From contig JAHDBW010000002.1 in the NCBI GenBank assembly GCA_020630175.1, positions 51,364 through 89,402 on the forward strand: a stretch of 38,039 nucleotides of DNA, written 5' to 3'. The notes beneath the pieces were generated by a model. It searched no databases, was not told where the DNA came from, and saw only the letters and a program-made list of their open reading frames with translations. Shown here piece after piece: positions 16,731 through 27,100 of this stretch (its first letter is position 1; every line of letters begins with the position of its first letter). The position numbers and the translations under genes are program-made. The DNA is from Anaerolineales bacterium (GTDB lineage: Bacteria > Chloroflexota > Anaerolineae > Anaerolineales > UBA6668).

Positions 16731-18710
16731 TTATCCCTCAAGCGCTATTGGCGCGCCCAGCACTTCGTCTGGAATGGCGAACGCATCGACCAAGTAAATC
16801 GCCTGCCATTTGAGCTGGCCGCTGAGTTTATCAACCTGACGGCGCAGAGCATGATATTTGGTGCCAGTGAGGTACCCGCGTTCAAGGTACCAAGCCGCAT
16901 CTTCGTGAATAGCGTTCAATGCGAACAAGGTTGCCAAGTCTTGTAACATGGCCTTGAGCTTTTCATCTGTCACGCGTTCGATTGTGGCATGGAAGCTTTC
17001 TAGAATAACGCGTTCAATGTAAGCCTTTGCCAAATGCAGCATATCGCCTTGCATACGCGTCATCGCAACAAAGCCCGGCAATTTCTTGGCTTTGATTTGA
17101 TGGCGGAAGCGTCTTGCCGTTTCAACCAAGGCCACTTGCTCACGGAAACTAAGCGCATTCTGATGGAACTCAGCGTCACGCAAGTGCGATTCACTGCGCA
17201 AACGCGTAATCACTGGATTCTTTTCGGCAATGTCACGACTGGCTTGAGAAGACAGCATCCGCATGAGGGCGTACATCCCGTTATCATCAAATTGACTGCC
17301 GTATTCACTAAGCAAGCCTTTTGCCACAAGTTGCATCAAAACCGTGTTATCGCCTTCGAAGGTGGTGTAGATATCACTATCGCCTTTCAAATCCGCAAAC
17401 CGATTGACAGAAAGAAATCCTTGCCCACCACAGGCTTCACGCATGTTTTGAATAGTGTGCGTATTGTTCCAAGTGGCATAGGCTTTGACGCCAGCGGCTA
17501 ACGTTTCCAGTTCGCGCACTTCGGCTTCACTACCGCCTGAGTGTTCGGCCCGAGCCACCATTTCCTTTAGCGTGAAATCAATTGCATAGGCTTTGGCTAA
17601 GGCTGGCATAATTCGCTTTTGATGCGTGCCGTATTCCATTAGCAAGGCTTCTGGGGCATTGTCTGGCCCAAATTGACGGCGACGATTGGCGTAACGCGTG
17701 GCGACGGTCAGCGCCGTTTTGGTGGCCCCTAAGGCTGAAGTTGCAACGCCAACGCGCCCGTTGACCAGCGCACCGATCATTGTAAAGAAACGCTTGCTTT
17801 CGCTTGCAATTTCAGTTTTGTATTCACCGGCTGGCGTGACTTGTGCGTAGCGATCTAGCATGTTCTCACGCGGAATGCGCACATTATCAAACCATAAACG
17901 ACCGTTATCAACGCCGTTTAGGCCCATCTTCATGCCGTTATCTTGGGCGCTTACGCCCGGCAGTAGGTTCAGGTTTTCATCCCGAATGGGCACAATGAAC
18001 GCGCTCACGCCGTGGCAGTCTCCAGCCACATAAATTTGCGCAAACACAACCGATAAATTCGCATGTTGCGCAGCGGCACCAATGTATTCTTTACGCGCCG
18101 ATTCGCTTGGCGTGTGGATGATGAACTCTTCGGTCACTGGATCATAGGTAGCGGTGGTTTCAATCTGCCGCACGTTAGAGCCGTGGCCTAGTTCTGTCAT
18201 TGCAAAACAGGCACAGTAGTCCATGCTGAGTAAGCCCGGCAAATACGCTTCATGGTGACGGGCTGTGCCAAGTTGGTACAGCGCCCCGCCAAACAATCCA
18301 AAGTGAACACCTTGCTTGATCACCAAGCTCATATCGTAGTGGCTAAGAATTTCCATCAGCGCCAAGGTTGCGTTTGGAATGCCACGCCCACCATATTTAG
18401 TCGGCATATCCATCGCACCCAGGCCGTGTTCCGCTAGGCGTTTAGCACGCGCAAATGTTATTTCACGGAAATCTTCGTGGCTGATGTATTCATCTTTTAT
18501 AAAGAGCGGGTCTTGCACTAGCAAGTCGCGGATTTCTTGTTTGATGGGACCCAATTTGCCGTCTAGTAAAGACTGCATTGCAGTTACATTGAAGCGCGGT
18601 GCCTCCTGATGCACAATCATCGGGTGTGGATTTAGGTCGTCAGCTAGCCCGTCTAACAAATCATCGTCTGCTGCGGTTACAAGTTCTGGGGGAAGTTGTG
18701 TTGTTGCCAT
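16731..18710 (-). CDS. Acyl-CoA dehydrogenase/oxidase family protein
   Basis: 659 aa: FAMTELGHGSNVRQIETTATYDPVTEEFIIHTPSESARKEYIG..., YANRRRQFGP, REACGGQGFLSVNRFADLKGDSDIYTTFEGDNTVLMQ. The TELGHGSN and ACGGQG signatures fit ACOX-type. Confidence 0.92.
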   Translation of the reverse strand: MATTQLPPELVTAADDDLLDGLADDLNPHPMIVHQEAPRFNVTAMQSLLDGKLGPIKQEIRDLLVQDPLFIKDEYISHEDFREITFARAKRLAEHGLGAMDMPTKYGGRGIPNATLALMEILSHYDMSLVIKQGVHFGLFGGALYQLGTARHHEAYLPGLLSMDYCACFAMTELGHGSNVRQIETTATYDPVTEEFIIHTPSESARKEYIGAAAQHANLSVVFAQIYVAGDCHGVSAFIVPIRDENLNLLPGVSAQDNGMKMGLNGVDNGRLWFDNVRIPRENMLDRYAQVTPAGEYKTEIASESKRFFTMIGALVNGRVGVATSALGATKTALTVATRYANRRRQFGPDNAPEALLMEYGTHQKRIMPALAKAYAIDFTLKEMVARAEHSGGSEAEVRELETLAAGVKAYATWNNTHTIQNMREACGGQGFLSVNRFADLKGDSDIYTTFEGDNTVLMQLVAKGLLSEYGSQFDDNGMYALMRMLSSQASRDIAEKNPVITRLRSESHLRDAEFHQNALSFREQVALVETARRFRHQIKAKKLPGFVAMTRMQGDMLHLAKAYIERVILESFHATIERVTDEKLKAMLQDLATLFALNAIHEDAAWYLERGYLTGTKYHALRRQVDKLSGQLKWQAIYLVDAFAIPDEVLGAPIALEG

Positions 18711-18738
18711 TTCAAAAATTGCCTCTCTAAAACACTAA

Positions 18739-18751
18739 TGACCGTCGGTCA
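18739..18751. promoter_or_regulatory. TetR-family-like operator palindrome upstream of the acyl-CoA oxidase gene
   Basis: TGACCG-T-CGGTCA, perfect 6+6 dyad 29 bp upstream of the 18710 start. Confidence 0.55.
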
Positions 18752-18875
18752 GTGATATATATAGTTTTATCACAAATCGTGTTTTTTCGGCAGTCTTCTT
18801 ATGTTCTTCTATTATTTGCGGATTTGTTAGCTTAGGGTTAGACTCAAAACATCGGCCCAAAGCCGGTGCCACATT

Positions 18876-19679
18876 ATGACAACCAACCCAATCGCACAAC
18901 GCATTTACCGACGTGATCGTAACGTCGTGCTCATCGGCTTAGCCGGTGTGATTTTGGTTGCCGTGACCTACACCATCTTTGCCACGCGAGAGATGCTGCG
19001 CGTTAGCGAGCTGCAAGCTGCGGCCAACGCGTTTGTTTTAGTCTGCACCATCAACTTCAACGACCCGTTTGTGTGGAGTGATTACCTCGCGTTGTTTGCC
19101 ATGTGGGTGGTCATGCAAATTGCCATGATGAGCCCCACCGCCGTGCCAATGACGTTAGCCTTCACCAAAATGGATCGCTATAAAACGCCAGAACGCGCGC
19201 CGTGGAAAGGCACAATTGTGTTCTTTGGGGCGTATGTGATTGTTTGGATTATTTACAGCGCCATTGCGGCGTTGGTGCAATGGTGGCTGCATGCCCAAGC
19301 GCTTATTACCCCCACTGGCGTGGCGGCAAGCCCGTATGTTGGCGGCGCTATTTTGATTGGCGCGGGGCTGTTCCAATTCTCCAGTATTAAAGAAAACTGC
19401 CTCAACCACTGCCGCTCGCCCTTGGCCTATATGATGAACCAATGGGAAGACGGCCTGCTTGGCGCACTGCGCATGGGGCTGAAGCACGGCGCATATTGCG
19501 TGGGCTGTTGCTGGGTGTTGATGTTGGTTTTATTTGTAGCAGGCGTAATGAACTTACTGTGGATGGCAGTCATTACGGCCTTTGTCTTGATTGAAAAACT
19601 CGCGCCCGGTGGCGACAAGTTCGGTAAAGTTATCGGCGTGGGCTTCATCGCTTGGGGCGTGGTGATGATGATTTTGTAA
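18876..19679 (+). CDS. DUF2182 predicted metal-binding integral membrane protein
   Basis: WVVMQIAMMSPTAVPM..., KENCLNHCRSPLAYMMNQWEDGLLGALRMGLKHGAYCVGCCWVLM..., WMAVITAFVLIEKLAPGG. Confidence 0.88.
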   Translation: MTTNPIAQRIYRRDRNVVLIGLAGVILVAVTYTIFATREMLRVSELQAAANAFVLVCTINFNDPFVWSDYLALFAMWVVMQIAMMSPTAVPMTLAFTKMDRYKTPERAPWKGTIVFFGAYVIVWIIYSAIAALVQWWLHAQALITPTGVAASPYVGGAILIGAGLFQFSSIKENCLNHCRSPLAYMMNQWEDGLLGALRMGLKHGAYCVGCCWVLMLVLFVAGVMNLLWMAVITAFVLIEKLAPGGDKFGKVIGVGFIAWGVVMMIL

Positions 19680-19692
19680 ACCCGGAGGGGTC

Positions 19693-20328
19693 ATGAGTCA
19701 GGTTATTCCAGAAAAAGATTTCAAATTTTGGCAAATTGAGGGTGAATTCCTCATGAGCTGCAACTGCGATATTTTTTGCCCATGTGTAATTTCACTGGGT
19801 AAACAAGCGCCAACCCACGGTAAATGTCTAACGTGGTGGGGCATCAATATCCATAACGGCTTTGCTGGCTCAACGCGCCTAGACGGCCTGATTGTGGGGC
19901 TAATGCTCGAAACGCCGGGGCCATTGGCTGAAGGCGGTTGGACAGTCGGCATGTACATTGATGAACGCAGCAATGCGGCCCAAGAAGCGGCTATCCTCAA
20001 TATTTTTGCGGGTAACGCTGGCGGACCAACCGGCTGGTTCTCAATCATGATTGATCGCTTCCTGGGCTGGAAGCGCGTGCCAATTACGTGGGAAGAACAC
20101 GAAGACGGCTGGGAAATGAACATCCCGAAAAAGATCCAAGGACGGGTTGCGCGAGTTGGCGGTGCAGACGGCGAAAATCCAGTAATGGTTGAAAACACCA
20201 AGTATTGGGTTGGCTCTAGCGTCACCGTTAGTAAAGGCGTGAAAAGCCGCTTCCGTGATTTTGGACGCAACTGGGATCTTTCTGGCCAAAGTGCAGAGTA
20301 TGCCCCAGTGCTCTGGCGCGGACCGTAA
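19693..20328 (+). CDS. DUF1326 family protein
   Basis: FKFWQIEGEFLMSCNCDIFCPCVISLGKQAPTHGKCLTWWGINIHNGFAGSTRLDGL...; Cys-rich CNCDIFCPC motif. Directly downstream of DUF2182 with a GGAGGGG ribosome-binding site. Confidence 0.88.
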   Translation: MSQVIPEKDFKFWQIEGEFLMSCNCDIFCPCVISLGKQAPTHGKCLTWWGINIHNGFAGSTRLDGLIVGLMLETPGPLAEGGWTVGMYIDERSNAAQEAAILNIFAGNAGGPTGWFSIMIDRFLGWKRVPITWEEHEDGWEMNIPKKIQGRVARVGGADGENPVMVENTKYWVGSSVTVSKGVKSRFRDFGRNWDLSGQSAEYAPVLWRGP

Positions 20329-20350
20329 CGGTTGCTTTAATTCAGACACA

Positions 20351-20388
20351 AAAGGGTTGCTTTTCTTTTTGGGAAAGCGACCCTTTTT
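20351..20388 (+). terminator. Intrinsic terminator downstream of the DUF1326 gene
   Basis: aaagggttgctttt-ctttttgg-gaaagcgacccTTTTTTATTT (one G-U pair). Confidence 0.85.
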
Positions 20389-20601
20389 TATTTAAACGCC
20401 TTCTGATGATTTCGCCCCGTATGGGCAACAAAACAAACCACCCGCACACTCCACACAAACCCACTTGCCCAAACGTGTCCCCTTGGTTGCAGTTCTAAGC
20501 TTGCGGGCAACTTGAACACCCTCTAAAACGCCATTGACCGTCTTGCAGGCATAGGCGATAACTAAACACAGTCTAATTTTGCAATGTCCTAGGAGAACGC
20601 T

Positions 20602-21306
20602 ATGTTTCGATTGTTACGCCGCCGCCGCCAAAGAGGTGAAAGCAGTGCGCTGTTGATGTTTGGTTCGTTTGGTCTGTTGATGGCGTGTGCCATTGTGGCG
20701 ATTGGCGTGCCTTCTAGCATTATGCGCGCCCGTGCAGTTGCGAACTTGCCGCAATATCGGGCAGCAGATTTACCAGCGTTAGCGGTTGGCAGCCAAGGTT
20801 TATTTCAGGCGCGCATTCCAACCGATGCGCCCACCAATGCGCATGACTTAGCATTGGCATACTTACGCCGTAAGCTCCACCCTAACAATCCAATCTTTGA
20901 TGAACCGCTGGCCGAAGGCGAACAAGGCCCACCGCGTGACTGGGTCACTGTAGAGCAACTCCCGACAGAAACCATTTTTGAGCTGGATGATGGCACACTA
21001 GTGACCATTCTTATTCCTAACAACACCCTATTAGACAATGCTGAAGCCGTGCAATATGCCGATGCTGCCGAAGAATTTGAATACGAATCGCGCGGCTACC
21101 GACCCGGACAAACCATTACGATTGAGGGCTTTTGGGATGGCAATAACACCATCAATGCGGCGCGGTTATTCAATGGGACGCAAGCGGCATATGTCACCCA
21201 TACGCGTGGCGCAATTGGCGGCATGGCCTTTGGCGCTTTCTCTTGCGCAGGCATTGCACTGTTGATGATGTTGGCCGGTCTGTACCTAAGAGTGCGCGGC
21301 CGTTAG
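20602..21306 (+). CDS. Hypothetical membrane protein (N- and C-terminal TM segments)
   Basis: AGGAGA ribosome-binding site before 20602; SSALLMFGSFGLLMACAIVAIGVP... and GGMAFGAFSCAGIALLMMLAGLYLRVRGR. Confidence 0.75.
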   Translation: MFRLLRRRRQRGESSALLMFGSFGLLMACAIVAIGVPSSIMRARAVANLPQYRAADLPALAVGSQGLFQARIPTDAPTNAHDLALAYLRRKLHPNNPIFDEPLAEGEQGPPRDWVTVEQLPTETIFELDDGTLVTILIPNNTLLDNAEAVQYADAAEEFEYESRGYRPGQTITIEGFWDGNNTINAARLFNGTQAAYVTHTRGAIGGMAFGAFSCAGIALLMMLAGLYLRVRGR

Positions 21307-22281
21307 CGGCTTACGATAGGCAAGCGTTTTTTTGATTTGCTTGAAACCTAAGCCCTGATACAACTGCAAAGCGCCGTTTTCATTCTCGGCATCAACCTCT
21401 AATCGGGCGTGGGTCAGGCCACACTCATCGCGCAGCATTTTGAGGCTGCGCGCAATTAGCGCTTTCGCTAACCCTTGCTTACGCCACGGTTTCCGGACAA
21501 AGATCGGGTCTGTCCAGCCAATTTTTCGATTATATTCCGCATTGAAGTCAGCATCGATATAGTTCAAGACAGCACCCGCAACAGCGTCGCCATCCCACGC
21601 CACTTGCCATAACGTTGGGTTGAAGTGCGGGCTATTCAGCATTTCCTGATAGTCTGCTTCTGTGCCGGGCCGATATTCATAGTGCTCTTGAAAGGCTTCA
21701 TCATCAGCGTGCCAAATTGTGCGGTATTCACTTGGCTGGCCGGGGCGTACATCAAACTGCGGGGCAATCGGTAGCTCTGGGATGGGCTGGCTAAGATCAC
21801 GTTCCATTGTGAAAAAGAAACGCTGCGGGACATACCCACTCGCGCGGAGCATTGCGTTGGCACCGGCGTCTTTTTCCTGCGCATAGGACGCATAATATTT
21901 AGGCAATGCCGACTGATGTGTCGCTGCAATCTGCGCCAGTTGCGTTTCATGCCACTGCTGTAATATGGTCCCCAATCCTTTGCGTTGCCACGCTGGCACA
22001 ACAAACCCAAACGAAAAATAGCTGTACCAAGCCTCGTTATACAAATTCCACTCGTGGCGGCTATAGGCCACTGGCGCATTGCCCACTGTCACTAACAGCA
22101 CGTCAGTCGCTGGGTTGCAATTGACCATGTGCGCGTACCCATTACGAATATCTTCCAGCGTATCGGCGCGTTCTACACCAATGGCTTGCTTACAGCGGTT
22201 GATGATGTCTAGCATCAGCGGGAAGTCTGCATCGCCGCGAAAGTGGCGAATTGTAAAGGGCGCAAGCGTTGGTAATGTCAT
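21286..22281 (-). CDS. GNAT family N-acetyltransferase with two GNAT modules
   Basis: First module: FGFVVPAWQRKGLGTILQQW. Second: IFVRKPWRKQGLAKALIARSLKMLRDECGLTHARLEVDAENENGALQLYQGLGF. Start taken at MTLPTLAPF. Confidence 0.88.
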   Translation of the reverse strand: MTLPTLAPFTIRHFRGDADFPLMLDIINRCKQAIGVERADTLEDIRNGYAHMVNCNPATDVLLVTVGNAPVAYSRHEWNLYNEAWYSYFSFGFVVPAWQRKGLGTILQQWHETQLAQIAATHQSALPKYYASYAQEKDAGANAMLRASGYVPQRFFFTMERDLSQPIPELPIAPQFDVRPGQPSEYRTIWHADDEAFQEHYEYRPGTEADYQEMLNSPHFNPTLWQVAWDGDAVAGAVLNYIDADFNAEYNRKIGWTDPIFVRKPWRKQGLAKALIARSLKMLRDECGLTHARLEVDAENENGALQLYQGLGFKQIKKTLAYRKPLTAAHS

Positions 22282-22367
22282 TTTTCTATTGTCCGCTACC
22301 CAGCGCAATTGTCAACCAATTCCGTATAATTGAGCAGCAATCCACCCCTGTAATAAAGGACTCTCAA

Positions 22368-22844
22368 ATGACACTCGCTTACGCCGCCCACCTTTTTGAA
22401 CGGAACCGCCACGCGTTATACGCTGATATCCAACACTTGACCGATGCCCAATTGCTGCTGATTCCGGCCGGATTTGAAAACAACATTGCTTGGAACCTCG
22501 GCCACATCATCGGTATTCAACAGGGCTTAGTGTATAGCCGCAGCGGATTACCACCGCACGTTGATCTTGCAGAAATGCAAAAGCTGTACTGGGTCAATAC
22601 GAGCCCAGCAGACTGGACTGAAGCGCCTGATCCACGGGCATTGGTAACGCTGCTGTTAGCCCACGCAGAGCAGCTGTTAACCGATATAGATGCCGGCACA
22701 TTTGCCAACGTGACCTACGCCCCGCGCACCTCAGGGTCTGGGATCACTTGCAACACCGTGGCCGAAGCGGTCTACTACAACAACACGCATGAAGCGCTGC
22801 ACCGGGGTGCAATTCTCGCGCTCAAAGATTTTGTAACACGCTAA
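22368..22844 (+). CDS. DinB family protein
   Basis: MTLAYAAHLFERNRHALYADIQHLTDAQLLLIPAGFENNIAWNLGHIIGIQQGLV...NNTHEALHRGAI. Start adjusted after AAAGGA. Confidence 0.85.
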   Translation: MTLAYAAHLFERNRHALYADIQHLTDAQLLLIPAGFENNIAWNLGHIIGIQQGLVYSRSGLPPHVDLAEMQKLYWVNTSPADWTEAPDPRALVTLLLAHAEQLLTDIDAGTFANVTYAPRTSGSGITCNTVAEAVYYNNTHEALHRGAILALKDFVTR

Positions 22845-23016
22845 GTGCGCAGAAAAAAATACGCATAATTTCGTCAGAAATTTCTTCAGAAATGTTTTGC
22901 ATACTATAAGTGTAGTCAGCGCAAACACACTGACTACACCAGATCACAGGTAAGTAACGGTAGATAAGGTATAGGTAGTTTCCGAAGCGAATTGGTACAG
23001 TATAGGTAGCGGAAAC

Positions 23017-23046
23017 AAAAAAGCGCACAATCATCGTGCGCTTTTT
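23017..23046 (+). terminator. Intrinsic terminator
   Basis: aaaaagcgcac-aatcatc-gtgcgcttttt. Confidence 0.85.
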
Positions 23047-23123
23047 GCATTAATAGACCTGTTTGCACTGTTACAATTTTGGTAATCAGCCAACCCTATC
23101 ATGTGAGAAATCCTCAGGCCCCT

Positions 23124-23510
23124 ATGCCCCACATTGTTCTTGAATACACCGACAATATTGAAATTGAAGATACGCAGGCACTGCTAAAAAAGCTGGCCGA
23201 TGCACTCATTGCCACAGGACACGTCCGCCGGAAAGGCATCCGGGCGCGGGCAATCAAACTGACCGACTATCTCATTGCAGATGGCGATCCGGCGTATCAT
23301 TTTTTATATGCAACGCTGTCTTTTAGAGTTGGGCGGACGCCAGAGATTCTCAATCTATTGGCAGAAAGCGTGGTTTCTACGCTAGAAGCGGAATTTGCCC
23401 ACTTAGGCCAAGACGGCAACTATCTAGCCGTTGCCAACGACATCCACGTATTGCAGAATGGCATTGCGCTGAATCGGCATAACTTGCCAGCGGAACGCAT
23501 CATCGATTAG
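23124..23510 (+). CDS. 5-carboxymethyl-2-hydroxymuconate Delta-isomerase family protein (tautomerase fold)
   Basis: MPHIVLEYTDNIE...; N-terminal Pro after Met, RKGIRARAIKLTDYLIADGDPAYHFLYATLSFRVGRTPE. Confidence 0.88.
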   Translation: MPHIVLEYTDNIEIEDTQALLKKLADALIATGHVRRKGIRARAIKLTDYLIADGDPAYHFLYATLSFRVGRTPEILNLLAESVVSTLEAEFAHLGQDGNYLAVANDIHVLQNGIALNRHNLPAERIID

Positions 23511-23511
23511 C

Positions 23512-24186
23512 GTGTCTATTTCAGCACGTGCGCTGAAGTGGAGCGCGCTCATCGTCCCGCTGTGGTTTGTGTTTGTGGTGGTGCTTGCCGCGCATGCACA
23601 TCCAACTTACGGGCACAATACGCACGCCGTCAGTGAGCTTACTGCGGCAGACTCACCGCTTGCACTGCTAGTCCGCTTTGGCGGCTTTACAATTCTTGGT
23701 AGTGCGGTCTTCTTGTTTGGGTGGGTTGCGCCGCACAAGCTCGCCTATCCACAGCTAAAACGTGCGCTCCGCTGGAGTTACATGACGATTGGGGTTTTGA
23801 TATTTTTCGCGGGCGTTTTTGAATCGCCTGCGCGTGATCAACCGAATGCGACCCTCTCATTTATGCACTTACTATTTGCCGTGCCATTGCTGTTCTGCAT
23901 TGCTGTAATCCCGTTTACCTGTGGCTTACGGCTCTGGAGCACCCCGCACCAACGCCCCTTTAGCATAGTTTCGATGGGCGTTGGCATTCTAATTCTGCTG
24001 TTTTTTGTGTTTATGCCAAATGGAGTTTCACAAGGCTGGATTGAATTCCAGAAAATGCTGGCGGGGAATTTCTTCTACACGCTGCACGACCATTACGGTC
24101 TGTTCCAGCGCATGATGCTGACCACTTTCTTCGGTTGGACAATGTTGCTAACGTGGCGTAGGGGCATGTTTGTTGACTCACGATAG
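23512..24186 (+). CDS. DUF998 family integral membrane protein
   Basis: HPTYGHNTHAVSELTAADSPLALLVRFGGF..., multiple TM segments; GTG start 1 nt after the previous stop. Confidence 0.78.
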   Translation: MSISARALKWSALIVPLWFVFVVVLAAHAHPTYGHNTHAVSELTAADSPLALLVRFGGFTILGSAVFLFGWVAPHKLAYPQLKRALRWSYMTIGVLIFFAGVFESPARDQPNATLSFMHLLFAVPLLFCIAVIPFTCGLRLWSTPHQRPFSIVSMGVGILILLFFVFMPNGVSQGWIEFQKMLAGNFFYTLHDHYGLFQRMMLTTFFGWTMLLTWRRGMFVDSR

Positions 24187-24189
24187 ATG

Positions 24190-27100
24190 TCAATGATTCT
24201 GCTTTGAGATCTCCGTCCAGCGTTCAGCCCGCACCATGCGCGCCTCGAACACGGCGGCACTTATTGCAGCTTGTTGCTGAACATTTTTTATTGGTAGTGC
24301 CAAAATCGATTTTGCTTGTTTGCCTCCTTTGCTCTTTTTCTGAGCCAAGCGTTGTAAATAGGCGCGCGTTTCTGCTGCTGAGACACCCAGACCTAAGTCT
24401 TGGCAGAGCGCATACAACAAATTGCGCAGGTGATAATTTTGCGAATGGTCTTGAACAGTCGCGCCAGTCAATAATGCAGCCAACGTTTGTCGGATGCAGT
24501 CAGTGTGCAGATCTGAAACCGCGCTAATTGCGGTGAGGCTTGTGCCGAGGCGTTTGAAGCTCAATTTTGGGCATTGCTCAAGCGTGCCTTTTGCAGTGTT
24601 GGTCGGTAATAAGTCTGTCAACGCCTGCACAAAATGATTGCTGTCAAACCGCCCGTCTTGAATAATTTCAATCAACAAGTCTGTGGCTAGGGCGTTAGTG
24701 TCCTTTTTCTCATGCCCTACAGCGATGGCAAGCAACAGCCAGCCGCTACGCGTAATTGGTACATCCGGCTTGAACAGCGCGTTTAGGTAAGCCTCTGCTA
24801 GGTCAGGTCCCCATCTTTCAATGAGCATCTTCACGCCAGTTAGGTGCCAACTGTGCCGATACCCAGGCCAAGCGGTGCTATACCAAGTGACTGCGTCTAA
24901 ATTGGAATTGCCCCAGTTGCTCCAACTCTGTGCTTTGAAATCAGCGGGGCGATTCAACAATACCCCCAAGTGATGCGTTTTATTTTGCGTCTCCGTGCCA
25001 TTAGCGTTGATCTTGAGTTGGTATTGACCGGCATACCACTGTTCTTTTTCTTTCTTCCAACTCAAAGTGAAGTCCGTTTTTCCATCATGTTCAGCGGTAG
25101 AGCGGCCACCATCAGCAGCATAGGGCGCTTGTATACGGGTAGCTAAGGCAAATAATGCGGCTTGCCAGCCCGATGCTGACTTTGGAACACGCATCTTTAC
25201 CCCTAACGCCACTTGCGCCAGCTGAACCCAGATCACATCACTTTTAGGTAATAAGTTGCGGGCATCTGCTTGAAAGTCTGGCGCTAGCCGCGTCAATGCA
25301 ATGGTGAACTCTTCAATATCAATTGGCGCTGCGCTGGCTAACGCCGTATTTAGCCGCTGCACAAACACGCGCGCATCGAGCCAACCATCCTCATGAGTTG
25401 GCGTTGCGAGCAATTGATACGCCTCTTGTTTCGCAGCTCTGATTGCCACATTAATGAGCCGCGTTTGCATAAATTCAGCAATCGAATGGTGCCCTTCTGG
25501 CCCTAGCAACACGCGTTTTGTAAGGCGCTGGCGCAACGTGTTGAGCAGCGAAGGGGCTTTTGTTTCAAAGTGCAGGCTGTTCTTGCTGGCCCAAACGTGA
25601 ACGTTCTTGGGCAAGGTGCCATCCAGCCAAGCGCTGACAAGATGTGCCCAATCGGCAGCGCGCGGTACTTTTGTCAGCGCCTCCCATCCGGCATCGATTG
25701 TTTTTTGTGCCGCCTGACGGAGCGGCTTTGCCAGCGTTTTTTGTGTATCAGTCAGTGGTGTGGCGCAATGCAGTGCAATCCCTGCCAAGACCTGTTCACG
25801 CAACATCGGATCACTAGCGTCTGCAAGGAGGCGCATGGCAGCTTCAATCAGTGCTTCGATAGTGTCTAATGTTGGCAGTGGTGACAGCGCGGCGAGTTTT
25901 GGCAACTGCTGTGCAGGGACTAAATCCAACGGTGGAATGGGCTGGCCGTTTGAAAGCGTTTCTAACGCGTGCGGCAAACCAGCCAATACGGCAAGTTCCG
26001 CCGGAATAGCCGCCGCGCGTTTTTGCAATGCGCTAACATCAACCGTGTCGCTACTGACCGGCTCTGATTCAAGATTGAGCCAGTCCCGAATGGACTGTTG
26101 CGCCCCACCGCTAAGCGTTGGCAGGCTCTCAATCAAAACTGTCCGCATGGCGGCATCTTGATCAACCTTCAGCTTTTGCAATTGTTCAAGCGCGACCGTT
26201 TGCACAGCAGCATCTGGATGGTAGAGCGCATCAATCAGCAGCGCGATGCCATCTTCAGCGCCAATCTTTTTGCTGACTAAGCCCTTCACTAGCCGTAACG
26301 CCTGCTGCGCCACCACTTTTGTCTCGTGCTGGGTTGCCCGATTCAGTAGGATGACATCATCCCCTGTGATTTGGCCTTGTTTTGCCAATTGGCGTGCCCA
26401 TTTCAAGCTTTGCTTAGCAACAGTCCCCACCTGATGTCCGGTCAAATTCAGCACCAGTGCCAAGCGTTCAGTCAGTTCTACCTCAGTTGGCGCAAGCCGC
26501 TGGATGAGCTTCGTGTGAAAGCGCAATGCAACAGGTTCAAAGTCTGAGACAAAGGCATCCAAGGTCGCATCTAGCACGCGGATCCGCGGTAATGCCCCTT
26601 GATCAATAAGGGCGCAGATGGCATCTATCCACGGATTGACAGCGGGAGTGTTCCAGTCAATCCGGGCATTATTGAGCGTTTGGCTACACAGTTCATCTTG
26701 AAATAAATGCCAAAATTCATTTTCCAATGCGGCTGGATGCGTGTTGAAAAAATGCGTCACATAGTTTTCAGCCGTCACCTTTTTATTGTGCCGCCAGCGG
26801 AAGCCTTCAACGTGCGTCAGTAAGAGTTGCGCCATGAGGTTGGGCGCTGGTGCGGTAACGTCCACGCGCGTTTGTAACGTTGTCAGAAACGGCCAAATAT
26901 AAAAATTTACCCATGTTGCCTCTGGAATTGTCTGCTCTGCCAATGTCTGGACTAACGTATCAGTCCAGACCGGCTGGCGGGCTTCGATGAGTTGTAGGGC
27001 ATAGTCCTTGCCATAGTCCGGATCAAGGTAGACGTGCCCCAGCCGCTTGATAAGCGTGTTTGAATTTGTGGTTGCCAATACAATCAGTTCAGCTAACCCT

